DNA of 64,000 nucleotides from Clostridia bacterium (GTDB lineage Bacteria > Bacillota > Clostridia > Christensenellales > Aristaeellaceae), in the NCBI GenBank assembly GCA_017936765.1, contig JAGBEX010000004.1, forward strand, positions 62,001-126,000, read 5' to 3'. How positions within the stretch are numbered: position 1 is the stretch's first letter; each line of letters begins with the position of its first letter. Made by a program: the position numbers and the translations under genes. The notes under the pieces are model-generated. The model saw only the letters and a list, made by a program, of their open reading frames with translations, did no database searches and was not told the origin of the DNA. This document shows positions 24,409 to 32,759 of this stretch, piece after piece.

Positions 24409-25324
24409 TCATGTGAGCCGTCGCTACGGCAGCCGCCTTGCCCTGCGGGACGTGAGCTTCACTGCCCAGCCCCATGAGATCATCGCCCTGATGGGGCGCA
24501 ACGGCGCGGGCAAGTCCACGCTGATGAACGTGCTGACCGGTTACCTGGCCATGACGGAGGGGCGCGCCATCATCGGCGGCCACGACGTGCAGAAGGAGCC
24601 GCTTGAAGCCCGCAAGCTGGTGGGCTACCTGCCGGAGCAGCCCTCCCTGTACCCCGACCTGACGGTGACCGAATACCTGCGCTACTGCGCCCAGCTGAAG
24701 GGGCTGCCCCACCGGGGCGTGAAGGCGGAGATCGACCGGGTGATCCAGCGCACCGCCCTGCAGGAGTATGCCAGGCGACTCACCAGCCGCCTGTCGAAGG
24801 GCTACCGCCAGCGCCTGGGCATGGCGCAGGCCCTGCTGGGCAAGCCCGCGCTGCTGATCCTGGACGAACCCAGCAGCGGATTGGATCCCCTGCAAATGGT
24901 GCAGATGCGGGAATTGGTGGTCAGCGCGGCGGAGGATTCCACGGTGCTGCTGTCCTCCCATATGCTCAGCGAGGTGACCAATGTCTGCACCCGTGCGCTG
25001 ATCCTGGACCAGGGATCCCTGCGCTTTGACGGCACCATGCAGACCCTGCTGACCAGCGCCAACACCCTGAGCCTGACTTATTCCGGCGGGGAAAACGTTG
25101 CGGAAGCGCTGCGGGAGCTGCCTGGCGTGACGAATGTGCAGACCATCAGCGCCTGCGAGAACGAGACCACGCTGGAGATCCAGGGGGCCGAGTCCGCTGA
25201 CCTGCGGGCCGCTGTGTCCCAATGCGCCGCTATGTGCGGTGCGCTGGTGCTGGAGCTGACCCCGGAGCGCGGAGGCCTGGAAAGCGCCTTCCTCCGCCTG
25301 CTGGACAAGGAGGTGACCCCATGA
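24389..25324 (+). CDS. ABC-2-type transporter ATPase (GldA-like)
   Basis: A 311-aa ATPase. Walker A GRNGAGKS (36-43), signature LSKGYRQRL, Walker B LLILDEP and the His switch SSHML are all intact. The C-terminal ~90 residues form a regulatory extension. It belongs to the ABC-2 branch, close to GldA/NatA, and not to the sugar-import ATPases, so it is not the missing partner of the upstream permeases. ATG 24389 has AAGGAGGAG in front. Starts within the AraC gene and overlaps the permease by 4 nt. With the next three genes it makes a Gld-type complex whose substrate is unknown. Confidence 0.92.
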   Translation: MPMLTVDHVSRRYGSRLALRDVSFTAQPHEIIALMGRNGAGKSTLMNVLTGYLAMTEGRAIIGGHDVQKEPLEARKLVGYLPEQPSLYPDLTVTEYLRYCAQLKGLPHRGVKAEIDRVIQRTALQEYARRLTSRLSKGYRQRLGMAQALLGKPALLILDEPSSGLDPLQMVQMRELVVSAAEDSTVLLSSHMLSEVTNVCTRALILDQGSLRFDGTMQTLLTSANTLSLTYSGGENVAEALRELPGVTNVQTISACENETTLEIQGAESADLRAAVSQCAAMCGALVLELTPERGGLESAFLRLLDKEVTP

Positions 25325-26046
25325 AGGCGATTTTCCGCCACGAGCTGCGGTGCTATTTTACCACGCCCATGGGGTATGTGTTCCTGATTATGTATACCCT
25401 GCTGGCGGGTATTGTGTATGTGTTCGTCAACATCGGCCAGGAGATGAGCGCCAGCATGAACCTGCTGCTCTCGGGTATGCAGCTGCCCTTCATGCTCATT
25501 GCGCCCATCCTCACCATGCGCCTGTTTGCCGAGGAGCGCCGCACCAAAACCGATCAGCTGCTTTTGACCTCCCCGGTGCGCATCTCTGCCATCGTGCTGG
25601 GCAAGGCGCTGGCCTGCCTCACCATGCTGCTCATCGCCATGGCGCTGACGCTGCTCTTTCCCCTGGTGATCAGCCAATACGCCCAAGTATCTGTGCGTCA
25701 GGTGCTGACCACCTGCCTGGGTTATTACCTGCTGGATGCAGCCATGCTCTGCGTGGGTGTGCTGGTCAGCGCGCTGTGCGTCCATCAGGTCACGGCGGCG
25801 GTGATCACCCTGGGGGTGAATGTGTTCCTGTACCTGTGCGAGCATTTCATCACCCCGCAGCTGTCCACCTCCTACCTCGCGGGGCTGCGCGCCGTGGTGG
25901 CCATGCTGCCCACCTCCGGGCGCATCAGCGAGTTCGCCAGCGGGGTGATCAGCCCGGCTGACGCGTGCTATTTCATCGGCTTTGCCGCGCTGATGCTTTT
26001 CCTGACCTGCCGCGCTGTGGAAGCCCGGCGCTTTGCAAAGGGGTGA
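25321..26046 (+). CDS. ABC-2-type permease (GldF-like)
   Basis: A 241-aa membrane protein with six hydrophobic segments. It starts MKAIFRHELRCYFTTPMGYVF, a pattern typical of GldF-type permeases, and carries MRLFAEERRTKTDQLLLTSPVRI, the amphipathic element that contacts the ATPase. Overlaps the ATPase gene by 4 nt and is followed after 5 nt by the GldG-like gene. It should form the membrane channel of the Gld-like complex. Direction of transport and cargo are not evident. Confidence 0.88.
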   Translation: MKAIFRHELRCYFTTPMGYVFLIMYTLLAGIVYVFVNIGQEMSASMNLLLSGMQLPFMLIAPILTMRLFAEERRTKTDQLLLTSPVRISAIVLGKALACLTMLLIAMALTLLFPLVISQYAQVSVRQVLTTCLGYYLLDAAMLCVGVLVSALCVHQVTAAVITLGVNVFLYLCEHFITPQLSTSYLAGLRAVVAMLPTSGRISEFASGVISPADACYFIGFAALMLFLTCRAVEARRFAKG

Positions 26047-26051
26047 GGCGC

Positions 26052-27485
26052 ATGAAGAAAAAAAAGCTTCCCTTTGGCCTGTACAACGCCCTTCTGTGCC
26101 TGATGGCGGCCATCATTTTCGTGCTTGGCGTTATGTGTGTGCAGGCCGCAGAGGAAAAGTGGTATCTCAAGATCGACCTCTCCGACGACGGCGTGTCCCG
26201 GCTGAGCGACTACACCCGCTCCCGCCTGGAAGCGCTGGAGGAGGACGTGACGCTGCACATCATCCATAGCTACGGCATCGCCAGCGACCTGTATGACCTG
26301 CAAAGCGAGACCCTGATGAAAATGGCCGCCGAGTGTCCCCGCATCACGGTGGAGACCATCGATCCGGCTGCCCAGCCCCACTTGCTGCTGGAGTTGGCTG
26401 GCGACACCGCGGGTATCCCGGAAGGAACGGTGTTCGTCCGCAATCAGCAGGGCAGCCGCACCGTGCGCATCGATGCGGAGGAATTCATCTTCGCCCGACG
26501 CATTGGCGCGGATCAGTACACCATCTACTGCGGCGAGGCCATGCTCATCGGCGGCATCGATCGCGCCGTGGACGAAGACCCGGCGGCGGTGTGGTTCATT
26601 ACCGGCCATGGCGAGGCGGAGGAAGCCGCCACCGCCCAGCTGCGCCTGCAGCTCAGCGCCATGGGTCTGGAGGTGCGCAGCGGCGTGTTGGCCATGATCC
26701 AGCCTCGCCCCGGCGACGTGCTGGCGCTGATCGCCCCCGAAACCGACCTGACCGATGGGGAAGCCGCCGCCCTGAAGAATCACCTGAACAGCGGCATCCA
26801 CCTGCTGGCGGCCTGTGGCGCGGACACGCCCATCGACCGTCTGCCCAACCTGACCGGGTTGATGGATCTCTACGGCCTGGGCTGGCGCAGCGGCTGGGCG
26901 GTGGAAAGCCCTGCGCAGACCGCATACTTCGTGGATGAACCCGCGCTGCTTTCGCCCATCCTGGCAGAAGGCAACGGCGTGCTGGATGCCCTGCCCGGGC
27001 GGTTGATCCTGCCCCGCAGCTGCGCCCTGGCAACGCCCGCCCTGCGCCCCGGCACCACAAGCAAGGTGCTGCTGACCACCTCGGATGAGGCCATTCTGAA
27101 AAAGGACGTGAACGCCGCCACCACCGCCGCCCAGCCCGGGGACGAGAGCGGCTGCCTGCCCCTGGCCATTCTGGCGGAGTGCGGGGAGAGCAGCATCCTT
27201 CAGCTGAGCAGCGCGCAGATGCTGCTCACCGGTGTGGAAGGCGCTGGCAGCCATGTGCTGGACGCCAGCGAGAACCTGTCCTTTGTGGCAGCCTGCATGG
27301 AGCATATCACCGATTCCGGCGAGGGCGCCACCCTGGAGGCAGGCGTGAAGCAACTGCCCACGCAGCTCATCACCTTCCCCAACCAGCAGGTGCAGCAGCA
27401 GGTCAGCCTGGTACTTCTGCTGGCCTTGCCCGCGGCGCTCACGCTGATCATGCTCATCGTCGTCCTCCGAAGGAGGCGGTTGTGA
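26052..27485 (+). CDS. GldG-like auxiliary membrane protein of the ABC system
   Basis: A 477-aa protein with one membrane helix at each end (residues ~9-31; ~450-471, then RRRRL). Between them is a large extracellular region. The pattern WYLKIDLSDDGVSRLSDYTRSRLEAL and later VWFITGHGEAE match the ABC-type auxiliary component family that includes GldG, which otherwise occurs in Bacteroidota gliding operons and in many Firmicutes of unknown function. GGGGTGAGG precedes the ATG. Its stop shares one base with the next start. Confidence 0.85.
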   Translation: MKKKKLPFGLYNALLCLMAAIIFVLGVMCVQAAEEKWYLKIDLSDDGVSRLSDYTRSRLEALEEDVTLHIIHSYGIASDLYDLQSETLMKMAAECPRITVETIDPAAQPHLLLELAGDTAGIPEGTVFVRNQQGSRTVRIDAEEFIFARRIGADQYTIYCGEAMLIGGIDRAVDEDPAAVWFITGHGEAEEAATAQLRLQLSAMGLEVRSGVLAMIQPRPGDVLALIAPETDLTDGEAAALKNHLNSGIHLLAACGADTPIDRLPNLTGLMDLYGLGWRSGWAVESPAQTAYFVDEPALLSPILAEGNGVLDALPGRLILPRSCALATPALRPGTTSKVLLTTSDEAILKKDVNAATTAAQPGDESGCLPLAILAECGESSILQLSSAQMLLTGVEGAGSHVLDASENLSFVAACMEHITDSGEGATLEAGVKQLPTQLITFPNQQVQQQVSLVLLLALPAALTLIMLIVVLRRRRL

Positions 27486-28882
27486 TGCGCCGCAGTCTGG
27501 TGCTATTGCTGTGTGCGCTGGTGATCGGCGGGCTGTGCCTTACCCTGAACGCTCTCCAGCCGGAGGAGGCCGCTGCGCCCATCACCACGCCCCAGACCCA
27601 GAGCTACCGGATGCTCTACACCCGCGACCAGGCGGATTTTGCCTCCATGACCGTCACCTTGGCAAGCGGCGAGAGCTACACCGTGGATTCCAGCCTGGCC
27701 TATGACGAGCAGGGGAATTACATCGGCGTGTACAACAGCCTGGGGCAGCCCGTCACCGTGCGGGGACAGGAGAGCTTTGCCCTGGACAGCACCTCCTTCC
27801 AGATGATGCTGCTCACCGCCACCAATCTGCCTGTCACTGCCAGCTATCCCGGCCTGGACGAGGGTGCCTGCGGGCTGGACAGCCCCGCTGCCCGGCTGGA
27901 GATCGCCTACCACAGCGGCGAGACCATCACCCTGGCCATCGGCAAGGCGGCGGCTTCCGGGTATTCCTGCTATGTGAAAAGGATGGGGGACGAAAACATT
28001 CATCTGGTTCCCCTGGACTTCCGCCAGGTGATGACCCGCTCCCTCAACGAGCATCATCGCCTGGTGGGTGCGCTGAACGCCGCGCCCTCTCAGGCGGTGC
28101 AGATCGCCGTGGTGCAGCCGGACGGCACAGCCTTTATCGCTACCAACTACACCGATGAGGGACGCATCCTCACCTGGCAGGTGGAGAAGCCCTACCTTCA
28201 CGCGGGCAGCAAGGCGCATATCGAAGCCTTTGTGGAAGAGGTGTGCGCTATTGGCGCTGTGGGGTATGAGGCCAGCGCTTCCACCATGGAGGAGCTGGCG
28301 CCCTATGGCCTGGATGCGCCCCTGCGCCTGCTGGTGGCGCTGGGGAATGGCACTATTCGTGATATCCACCTGGGCCACGATGCCGGCAATGGCCAGGTCT
28401 ATGCCCGCATGGACGCCACCGGGGATGTCTACCGCGTCCGCTCTGCCGACCTGCCTGCCCTGGTGCAGACAGGCACCGATGAGCTGCTGGATCGCTTTGT
28501 GGCGCTGGTGGCCTCCAAGGATATGCGCACCACCACCGTGACCCTGCCGGAGGCCAGCTATGTCCTTGTACAGTCCAGGGATGAAGCGGGGGAGATCACC
28601 GGCCAGACCATCAACGATGCTCCTGTGCCGCTGAACCTGTTCGGCGACTGCTATGAGGCCATTGTGGGCATCCAGTTCGACAAGGTGACCACCGACCAGC
28701 CAGCAGGCGAAGCCCTGGCGCAGGTGCGCTTTGACCTGCTGGACGGTTCAGCCCTGACGGTTTCTTACCATGACCACGATGTGAACTATGTGCAGGCGCT
28801 GACCAGCACGGGAGGCTCCTTTCTCCTGCGCCGGGAACGCTTTGACAATATGCTGACCACATTAAAGGAGGCACTTCCATGA
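27485..28882 (+). CDS. DUF4340-family membrane-anchored protein
   Basis: A 465-aa protein with an N-terminal membrane anchor (SLVLLLCALVIGGLCLTL). The rest is a large extracellular beta-rich region made of repeated segments, e.g. GLDSPAARLEIAYHSGETITLAIGK and GLDAPLRLLVALGNGTIRDIHLG, the two halves characteristic of DUF4340. These proteins regularly follow GldA/F/G-like genes, but their role is not known. One-base overlap with the GldG-like gene and 4-nt overlap with the GH43 gene show tight coupling. Confidence 0.85.
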   Translation: MRRSLVLLLCALVIGGLCLTLNALQPEEAAAPITTPQTQSYRMLYTRDQADFASMTVTLASGESYTVDSSLAYDEQGNYIGVYNSLGQPVTVRGQESFALDSTSFQMMLLTATNLPVTASYPGLDEGACGLDSPAARLEIAYHSGETITLAIGKAAASGYSCYVKRMGDENIHLVPLDFRQVMTRSLNEHHRLVGALNAAPSQAVQIAVVQPDGTAFIATNYTDEGRILTWQVEKPYLHAGSKAHIEAFVEEVCAIGAVGYEASASTMEELAPYGLDAPLRLLVALGNGTIRDIHLGHDAGNGQVYARMDATGDVYRVRSADLPALVQTGTDELLDRFVALVASKDMRTTTVTLPEASYVLVQSRDEAGEITGQTINDAPVPLNLFGDCYEAIVGIQFDKVTTDQPAGEALAQVRFDLLDGSALTVSYHDHDVNYVQALTSTGGSFLLRRERFDNMLTTLKEALP

Positions 28883-29742
28883 AGCGCACCGACATCAACA
28901 TCCGCGACCCCTTTGTATTGGTACACGACGGCACATACTACCTCTATGGCACCCGGGGCGAGACCTGCTGGGGGCCTGCCGATGGCTTTGATGTGTACGT
29001 CAGCCGCGACCTGGAGGAATGGGAAGGCCCCCATGTGTGCTTCCACAACGACGGCACCTTCTGGGCTGACCGGAACTACTGGGCGCCGGAGGTGTACCAC
29101 TACGGCGATGCTTTCTATATGTTCGCCAGTTTCAAGAATCCCGAGGTGAAGCGCGGTACCGCCATCCTTAAGGCAGAAAGCCCCCTGGGGCCGTTCCGTC
29201 CCCACAGCGATGGCTGCGTTACGCCCCGGGACTGGGAGTGCCTGGACGGTACGCTCTATGTCAGCAAGGCTGGCGCGCCCTACATGGTGTTCTGCCACGA
29301 ATGGGTGCAGGCAGGTGACGGCGAGGTCTGCGCCATTCCGCTGACGAAGGATCTCTCTGCCCCGGCAGGGGAGCCTTTCCTGCTGTTCCATGCCTCGGAC
29401 GCGCCCTGGTGCAAGGTGATGCACCACTCCTCCGGCGTCAGCGGCTGCGTCACCGATGGCCCCTTCCTGTGGCGCACCGCAGATGGCACGCTGCTGTGCC
29501 TGTGGGCCAGCTTTTCCGAGGGTGGGTACACCGAGGGTGTGGCCGTTTCCGACAACGGGGAGATCGACGGCCGCTTCACCCAGGTGGAACCTCTGTTCAT
29601 GGATGACGGCGGCCACGGCATGGTTTTCCGCGCTCTGGATGGCCAATTGTACCTGACCCTCCACAGCCCCAATGCCCACCTGGAGGAACGCCCCTTCTTC
29701 CATCCCATTGAGGAAAAGGGCAGTCGTCTTGTGCGAAAATAA
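28879..29742 (+). CDS. GH43-family glycoside hydrolase
   Basis: A 287-aa five-bladed beta-propeller enzyme, compact for the family. The general base Asp10 lies in RDPFV, WAPEVY (69-74) is typical, and the pKa-modulating Asp123 is in CLDGTLY. The position normally held by the catalytic acid Glu (xEGP) reads TDGPF with Asp193. This could alter activity or mark a subfamily. Relatives cut arabinofuranosides or xylosides from xylan and arabinan. No signal peptide, so cytoplasmic. It is the last gene of the coupled operon (4-nt overlap) and is followed by a terminator-like hairpin. Confidence 0.88.
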   Translation: MKRTDINIRDPFVLVHDGTYYLYGTRGETCWGPADGFDVYVSRDLEEWEGPHVCFHNDGTFWADRNYWAPEVYHYGDAFYMFASFKNPEVKRGTAILKAESPLGPFRPHSDGCVTPRDWECLDGTLYVSKAGAPYMVFCHEWVQAGDGEVCAIPLTKDLSAPAGEPFLLFHASDAPWCKVMHHSSGVSGCVTDGPFLWRTADGTLLCLWASFSEGGYTEGVAVSDNGEIDGRFTQVEPLFMDDGGHGMVFRALDGQLYLTLHSPNAHLEERPFFHPIEEKGSRLVRK

Positions 29743-29776
29743 CAACGAACAGACGTGGAAATGTGGTTCGAACAAA

Positions 29777-29820
29777 CGCCCGGAACCCCTTGTCATTGCA
29801 AGAAGTTCCAGGCGTTTCAT
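29777..29820 (+). terminator. probable terminator after GH43
   Basis: CGCCCGGAAC (29777-29786) pairs imperfectly with GTTCCAGGCG (29805-29814), followed by TTTCATTTG. Weak T-run, so efficiency is uncertain. Confidence 0.5.
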
Positions 29821-30013
29821 TTGCCTGCGGGATGTGTGAAGCAGACAGTTGCTCTACCTGACCCTGAAGCTGCTTACGATGAGGTCATTGATTGAATAGC
29901 CGACCATTGTATCAATCAGGATCTTAGACAAAGCCCCACCTCGCAGAATACTGCATGGCGGAGCTTTGATCCTGTATGGCAGATTCCCTTTTTGTGGATT
30001 CAATCTGTTTTAT
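29821..30013. other. intergenic region with a long imperfect hairpin
   Basis: No credible gene. CAGGATC (29917-29923) pairs with GATCCTG (29968-29974), and AAAGC (29930-29934) with GCTTT (29963-29967), forming an extended stem. AT content is higher than in flanking genes. It could be a scar of a small mobile element or a transcript end structure between the two convergent operons. Confidence 0.4.
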
Positions 30014-30096
30014 GGGCATTTGCCCGGGCCGAATGGCCCTTCGTGGGAGTGCAGAGGGCAGCACTCTCTGCCGAGTTGTCAGGGCAGCGCCCTAAG
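30014..30096 (-). repeat. mosaic 3'-UTR repeat element, copy 3 (end of the PBP gene)
   Basis: Minus-strand order: CTTAGGGCGCTGCCCTGAC (30096-30078), GCAGAGAG.../...CCCTCTGC (30071-30051), GGGCCATTCGGCCC (30040-30027), GGGCAAATGCCC (30025-30014). The first unit encodes the last residues and the stop codon of the PBP gene. Only the hairpin-ladder module A is present. Confidence 0.75.
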
Positions 30097-31500
30097 GTAC
30101 TTGAAGATATCAGCTGCTACGGGGGCGGCGGTGGAGCCGCCGCCTTCGCCGTCTTCGATGGATTCGACGAGGATGCTGACGGCGTAGGGGAGGTCGGGGT
30201 TTTCGATGTAGCCTACGAACCAGCCGTAGGTCACGTCGCTGCCGGCGAGGGAGCTTTCGGCAGAGCCGGTTTTGCCGCAGATGGTGAGGCCGGGGACGGC
30301 GGCGCGGGTGCCGGTGCCGGAGACGACCACGTCCCGCATGTAGGCTTGCAGGGTGGCGGCATCATCGGCGGGGAGGGCGGTGCGGTAGACCTTGGACTGG
30401 TAGGTGGTGCGAATGGCGCCGGTGGCGCTGCGGACGTTCATCAGCAGGCGCGGTTCCATCATCACGCCATCGTTGGCAATGGCGGCGGCCACCATGCACA
30501 TATGCATGGGCGTGGCGGCCAGGGCGCTCTGGCCGATGCCGGTGGTGGCCAGCTCGAACTGGTTGCGGTTCTCGGTGGGGTAGGTGCTGTTTTCCACAAC
30601 AAGGTCGCGGAAGAGGAAATTGTCGTTAAAGCCGAAATCCTCGGCAGTCTTGCGGAGCTTTTCGTCCCCCAGGGTGATGGCGGTGAGGGCAAACACATTG
30701 TTGCAGCTCTTTTTGAAGGCCTCCCGCAGGGTCAGCTTGTTGTGGACGGCGTTGCCGTAGTCGCGGATGGCCTGGTTCATCACCGAAAGCCCGCCGGTGC
30801 AGAGAATGTCCATGGTGGTGATGTCCGGGATATTCTCCAGGGCGGAGGCGGTGGTGATGATCTTGAAGGAGCTGCCCGGAGGATAGACCGACTGGGTGGC
30901 GCGGTTCCAGAAGGGCTGCCCGGCATCGGCCAGGGTGGCGGCGGTGATGTTCTGCGGGTCGAAATTGGGCAGGCTGATGGAGGCCATCAGTTCGCCGGTT
31001 TTGTAGTTCATCACCACGGCAGCGCCGTTTTTGCCGGGATTGTGCTGGGCAAAGGTGCGGGCGATGAGCGTGCAGAGCTGGCTGTCGATGGTCAGGGTCA
31101 CGTTGTCGCCGCGCTGGGGCTGACCGGAAAGCAGGGCGTTGAAGCGCTCGGACAGGGAGGCCTCAAAGCCGTAGAGATAGCGGGTCTGGAAGGTCTCCAC
31201 GCCGTTGGACACCTGCCCCTGGCTGTCGCCCAGGAGATGCACCACGGCGCGGCGGGCGGCCTCGTCGGGCTGATAGGTGCGCTTGCCGTCCACGGTGGTG
31301 GCCAGCACAACGCCGTTGCGGTCCAGGATGTCACCGGCAATGACGTTCTCCTTCTGGGCGCGGACGCGGGGGTTGCGGCTGTAGGAGAACCAGCGGTTGC
31401 CGTAGGTGAAAATGCTGTAGCCGCCATAGACCGCCAGGAGCAGGAACAGGCCGAACATGATCAGCGCCAGCACCTTGAATAGATAGCGCTGCTGCTTCAT
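30079..31500 (-). CDS. class B penicillin-binding protein (PbpA/PBP2-like transpeptidase)
   Basis: A 473-aa cell-wall transpeptidase with an N-terminal membrane anchor (~10-30), a short dimerisation part and a C-terminal transpeptidase domain. The active-site motifs are intact: SxxK (Ser210-S-F-Lys213), SCN (265-267), KTG (410-412). Its ATG overlaps the stop of the FtsW/RodA gene by 4 nt, the usual pairing of a SEDS glycosyltransferase with its transpeptidase for elongation or division. The C-terminal residues LRALP and the stop codon are encoded inside a repeat-element hairpin, so the tail was probably reshaped by repeat insertion. Confidence 0.93.
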   Translation of the reverse strand: MKQQRYLFKVLALIMFGLFLLLAVYGGYSIFTYGNRWFSYSRNPRVRAQKENVIAGDILDRNGVVLATTVDGKRTYQPDEAARRAVVHLLGDSQGQVSNGVETFQTRYLYGFEASLSERFNALLSGQPQRGDNVTLTIDSQLCTLIARTFAQHNPGKNGAAVVMNYKTGELMASISLPNFDPQNITAATLADAGQPFWNRATQSVYPPGSSFKIITTASALENIPDITTMDILCTGGLSVMNQAIRDYGNAVHNKLTLREAFKKSCNNVFALTAITLGDEKLRKTAEDFGFNDNFLFRDLVVENSTYPTENRNQFELATTGIGQSALAATPMHMCMVAAAIANDGVMMEPRLLMNVRSATGAIRTTYQSKVYRTALPADDAATLQAYMRDVVVSGTGTRAAVPGLTICGKTGSAESSLAGSDVTYGWFVGYIENPDLPYAVSILVESIEDGEGGGSTAAPVAADIFKYLRALP

Positions 31501-32759
31501 CGCATTCCCTCCTCGCTGCCCAGCATGGCCAGGCGGGTGTCCTCGTCCAGGTCGTCCTCGTTCAGGCTGGCTACGCCCTGAAGCAGCCCAATGAGGCACA
31601 TGCTGCTGACCAGCGAGGTGCCGCCGTAGCTCACAAAGGGCATGGTGACGCCGGTGAGGGGGATCAGCTTGATGACGCCGCCGATGATCACGAAGGTCTG
31701 CAGGCCGATCATCAGCGTGGCGCCCATGGCCAGCAGGCCGTGGAAGCTGGTGCGGGCGGCCATGGCGGTGGTGGCGCCGCGCCAGATGATGGCTACGTAC
31801 ATCAGCAGCACGCACAGGCCGAAGATCACGCCGAACTGCTCGCAGATCACGGCAAAGATGAAATCCGTGTGGTAAACGGGAATGGTGCGGGGGGAACCCA
31901 GACCGAGACCCACGCCGAACAGGCCGCCGCTGGCAATGGCCATCAGGCCCTGCACCAGCTGGTAGCCTGCGTTGTCATAGTCGCTCCAGGGGTTTTGCCA
32001 AATGGCCACGCGGCGCTTCACGTGGGCGAACATCTTGTAGCCCAGCACTGCCGCGCCAGCGCCGCCCGCCAGGCCAATGCCGGTGAGCAAAAGGTTGCTG
32101 GAGGAAGCGTAGTAGAGCATCAGGGTCACGCCGTAGTACATCAGGGCGGTGCCCAGATCCTTTTGCAGCATCAGCAGACCCAGGCAGCCCACGGCGAAGA
32201 TCAGCCAGGGGAGGAACTTACGGCGGCTCATGAAATGACTGATGATGAGCAGCAGGCTCAGCTTCACGATCTCGCTGGGCTGCACGGAAAGGCTGCCCAC
32301 ATAGAACCAGTTCTTCGCGCCGTTGGTCTCCCGGCCGATGATCAGGGGCAGCGCCAGCAGCGCCAGGGAAACGGGCATGAGCAGATACACCGGGATGCGC
32401 CAATGCTTGATGACGCGCACCAGATAGATGCACACCACCATGGCCACCAGCCCCACGCCATAGTACACCGCCTGCTGGTAGGCATAGGCAGGGTTGGTGG
32501 CATACAGCACCAGCACGCCCAGGGCGCACAGAAAGTTGGTAAGGCTCAAAAGCAGCTTATCGGCAGGGAAGAGGCGGGGGAGAAAATTGACCCCCAGCCA
32601 GATCATCACCGGTACGGCCACGGCCAGGGCAGCGGCCTGCCAGGCGAAATCCTTCAGCCACAGGAGCAGAAAGGCGCTAAAGTAGAACAGCATCACCGCG
32701 CTGGAAAGGAGCTTGCCGGGATCACGGCGGAAGGTGCGCTCCTGGTTGTTATTCCTCAT
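31497..32759 (-). CDS. FtsW/RodA/SpoVE-family peptidoglycan polymerase
   Basis: A 420-aa SEDS protein with about ten membrane segments. Family features include GAKNWFYVGSLSVQPSEIVKLSLLL (the conserved extracytoplasmic loop with the W and PSE motif) and a C-terminal VTMPFVSYGGTSLV. SEDS proteins polymerise lipid II into glycan strands with a cognate class B PBP, encoded directly after (4-nt overlap). The ATG overlaps the end of the FHA gene by 11 nt. Whether it serves division (FtsW) or elongation (RodA) is not clear; the FHA-SEDS-PBP order resembles the one in Actinobacteria. Confidence 0.93.
   Translation of the reverse strand: MRNNNQERTFRRDPGKLLSSAVMLFYFSAFLLLWLKDFAWQAAALAVAVPVMIWLGVNFLPRLFPADKLLLSLTNFLCALGVLVLYATNPAYAYQQAVYYGVGLVAMVVCIYLVRVIKHWRIPVYLLMPVSLALLALPLIIGRETNGAKNWFYVGSLSVQPSEIVKLSLLLIISHFMSRRKFLPWLIFAVGCLGLLMLQKDLGTALMYYGVTLMLYYASSSNLLLTGIGLAGGAGAAVLGYKMFAHVKRRVAIWQNPWSDYDNAGYQLVQGLMAIASGGLFGVGLGLGSPRTIPVYHTDFIFAVICEQFGVIFGLCVLLMYVAIIWRGATTAMAARTSFHGLLAMGATLMIGLQTFVIIGGVIKLIPLTGVTMPFVSYGGTSLVSSMCLIGLLQGVASLNEDDLDEDTRLAMLGSEEGMR

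Noticed and set aside
24389..25324. GldA-like ATPase as the ATPase of the LplB/LplC permeases
   Set aside because: It lacks the C-terminal regulatory domain of MsmX/MalK-type import ATPases and is coupled to its own ABC-2 permease.
29761..29895. 44-codon ORF after GH43
   Set aside because: No ribosome site, overlaps the terminator-like hairpin, and resembles nothing known.
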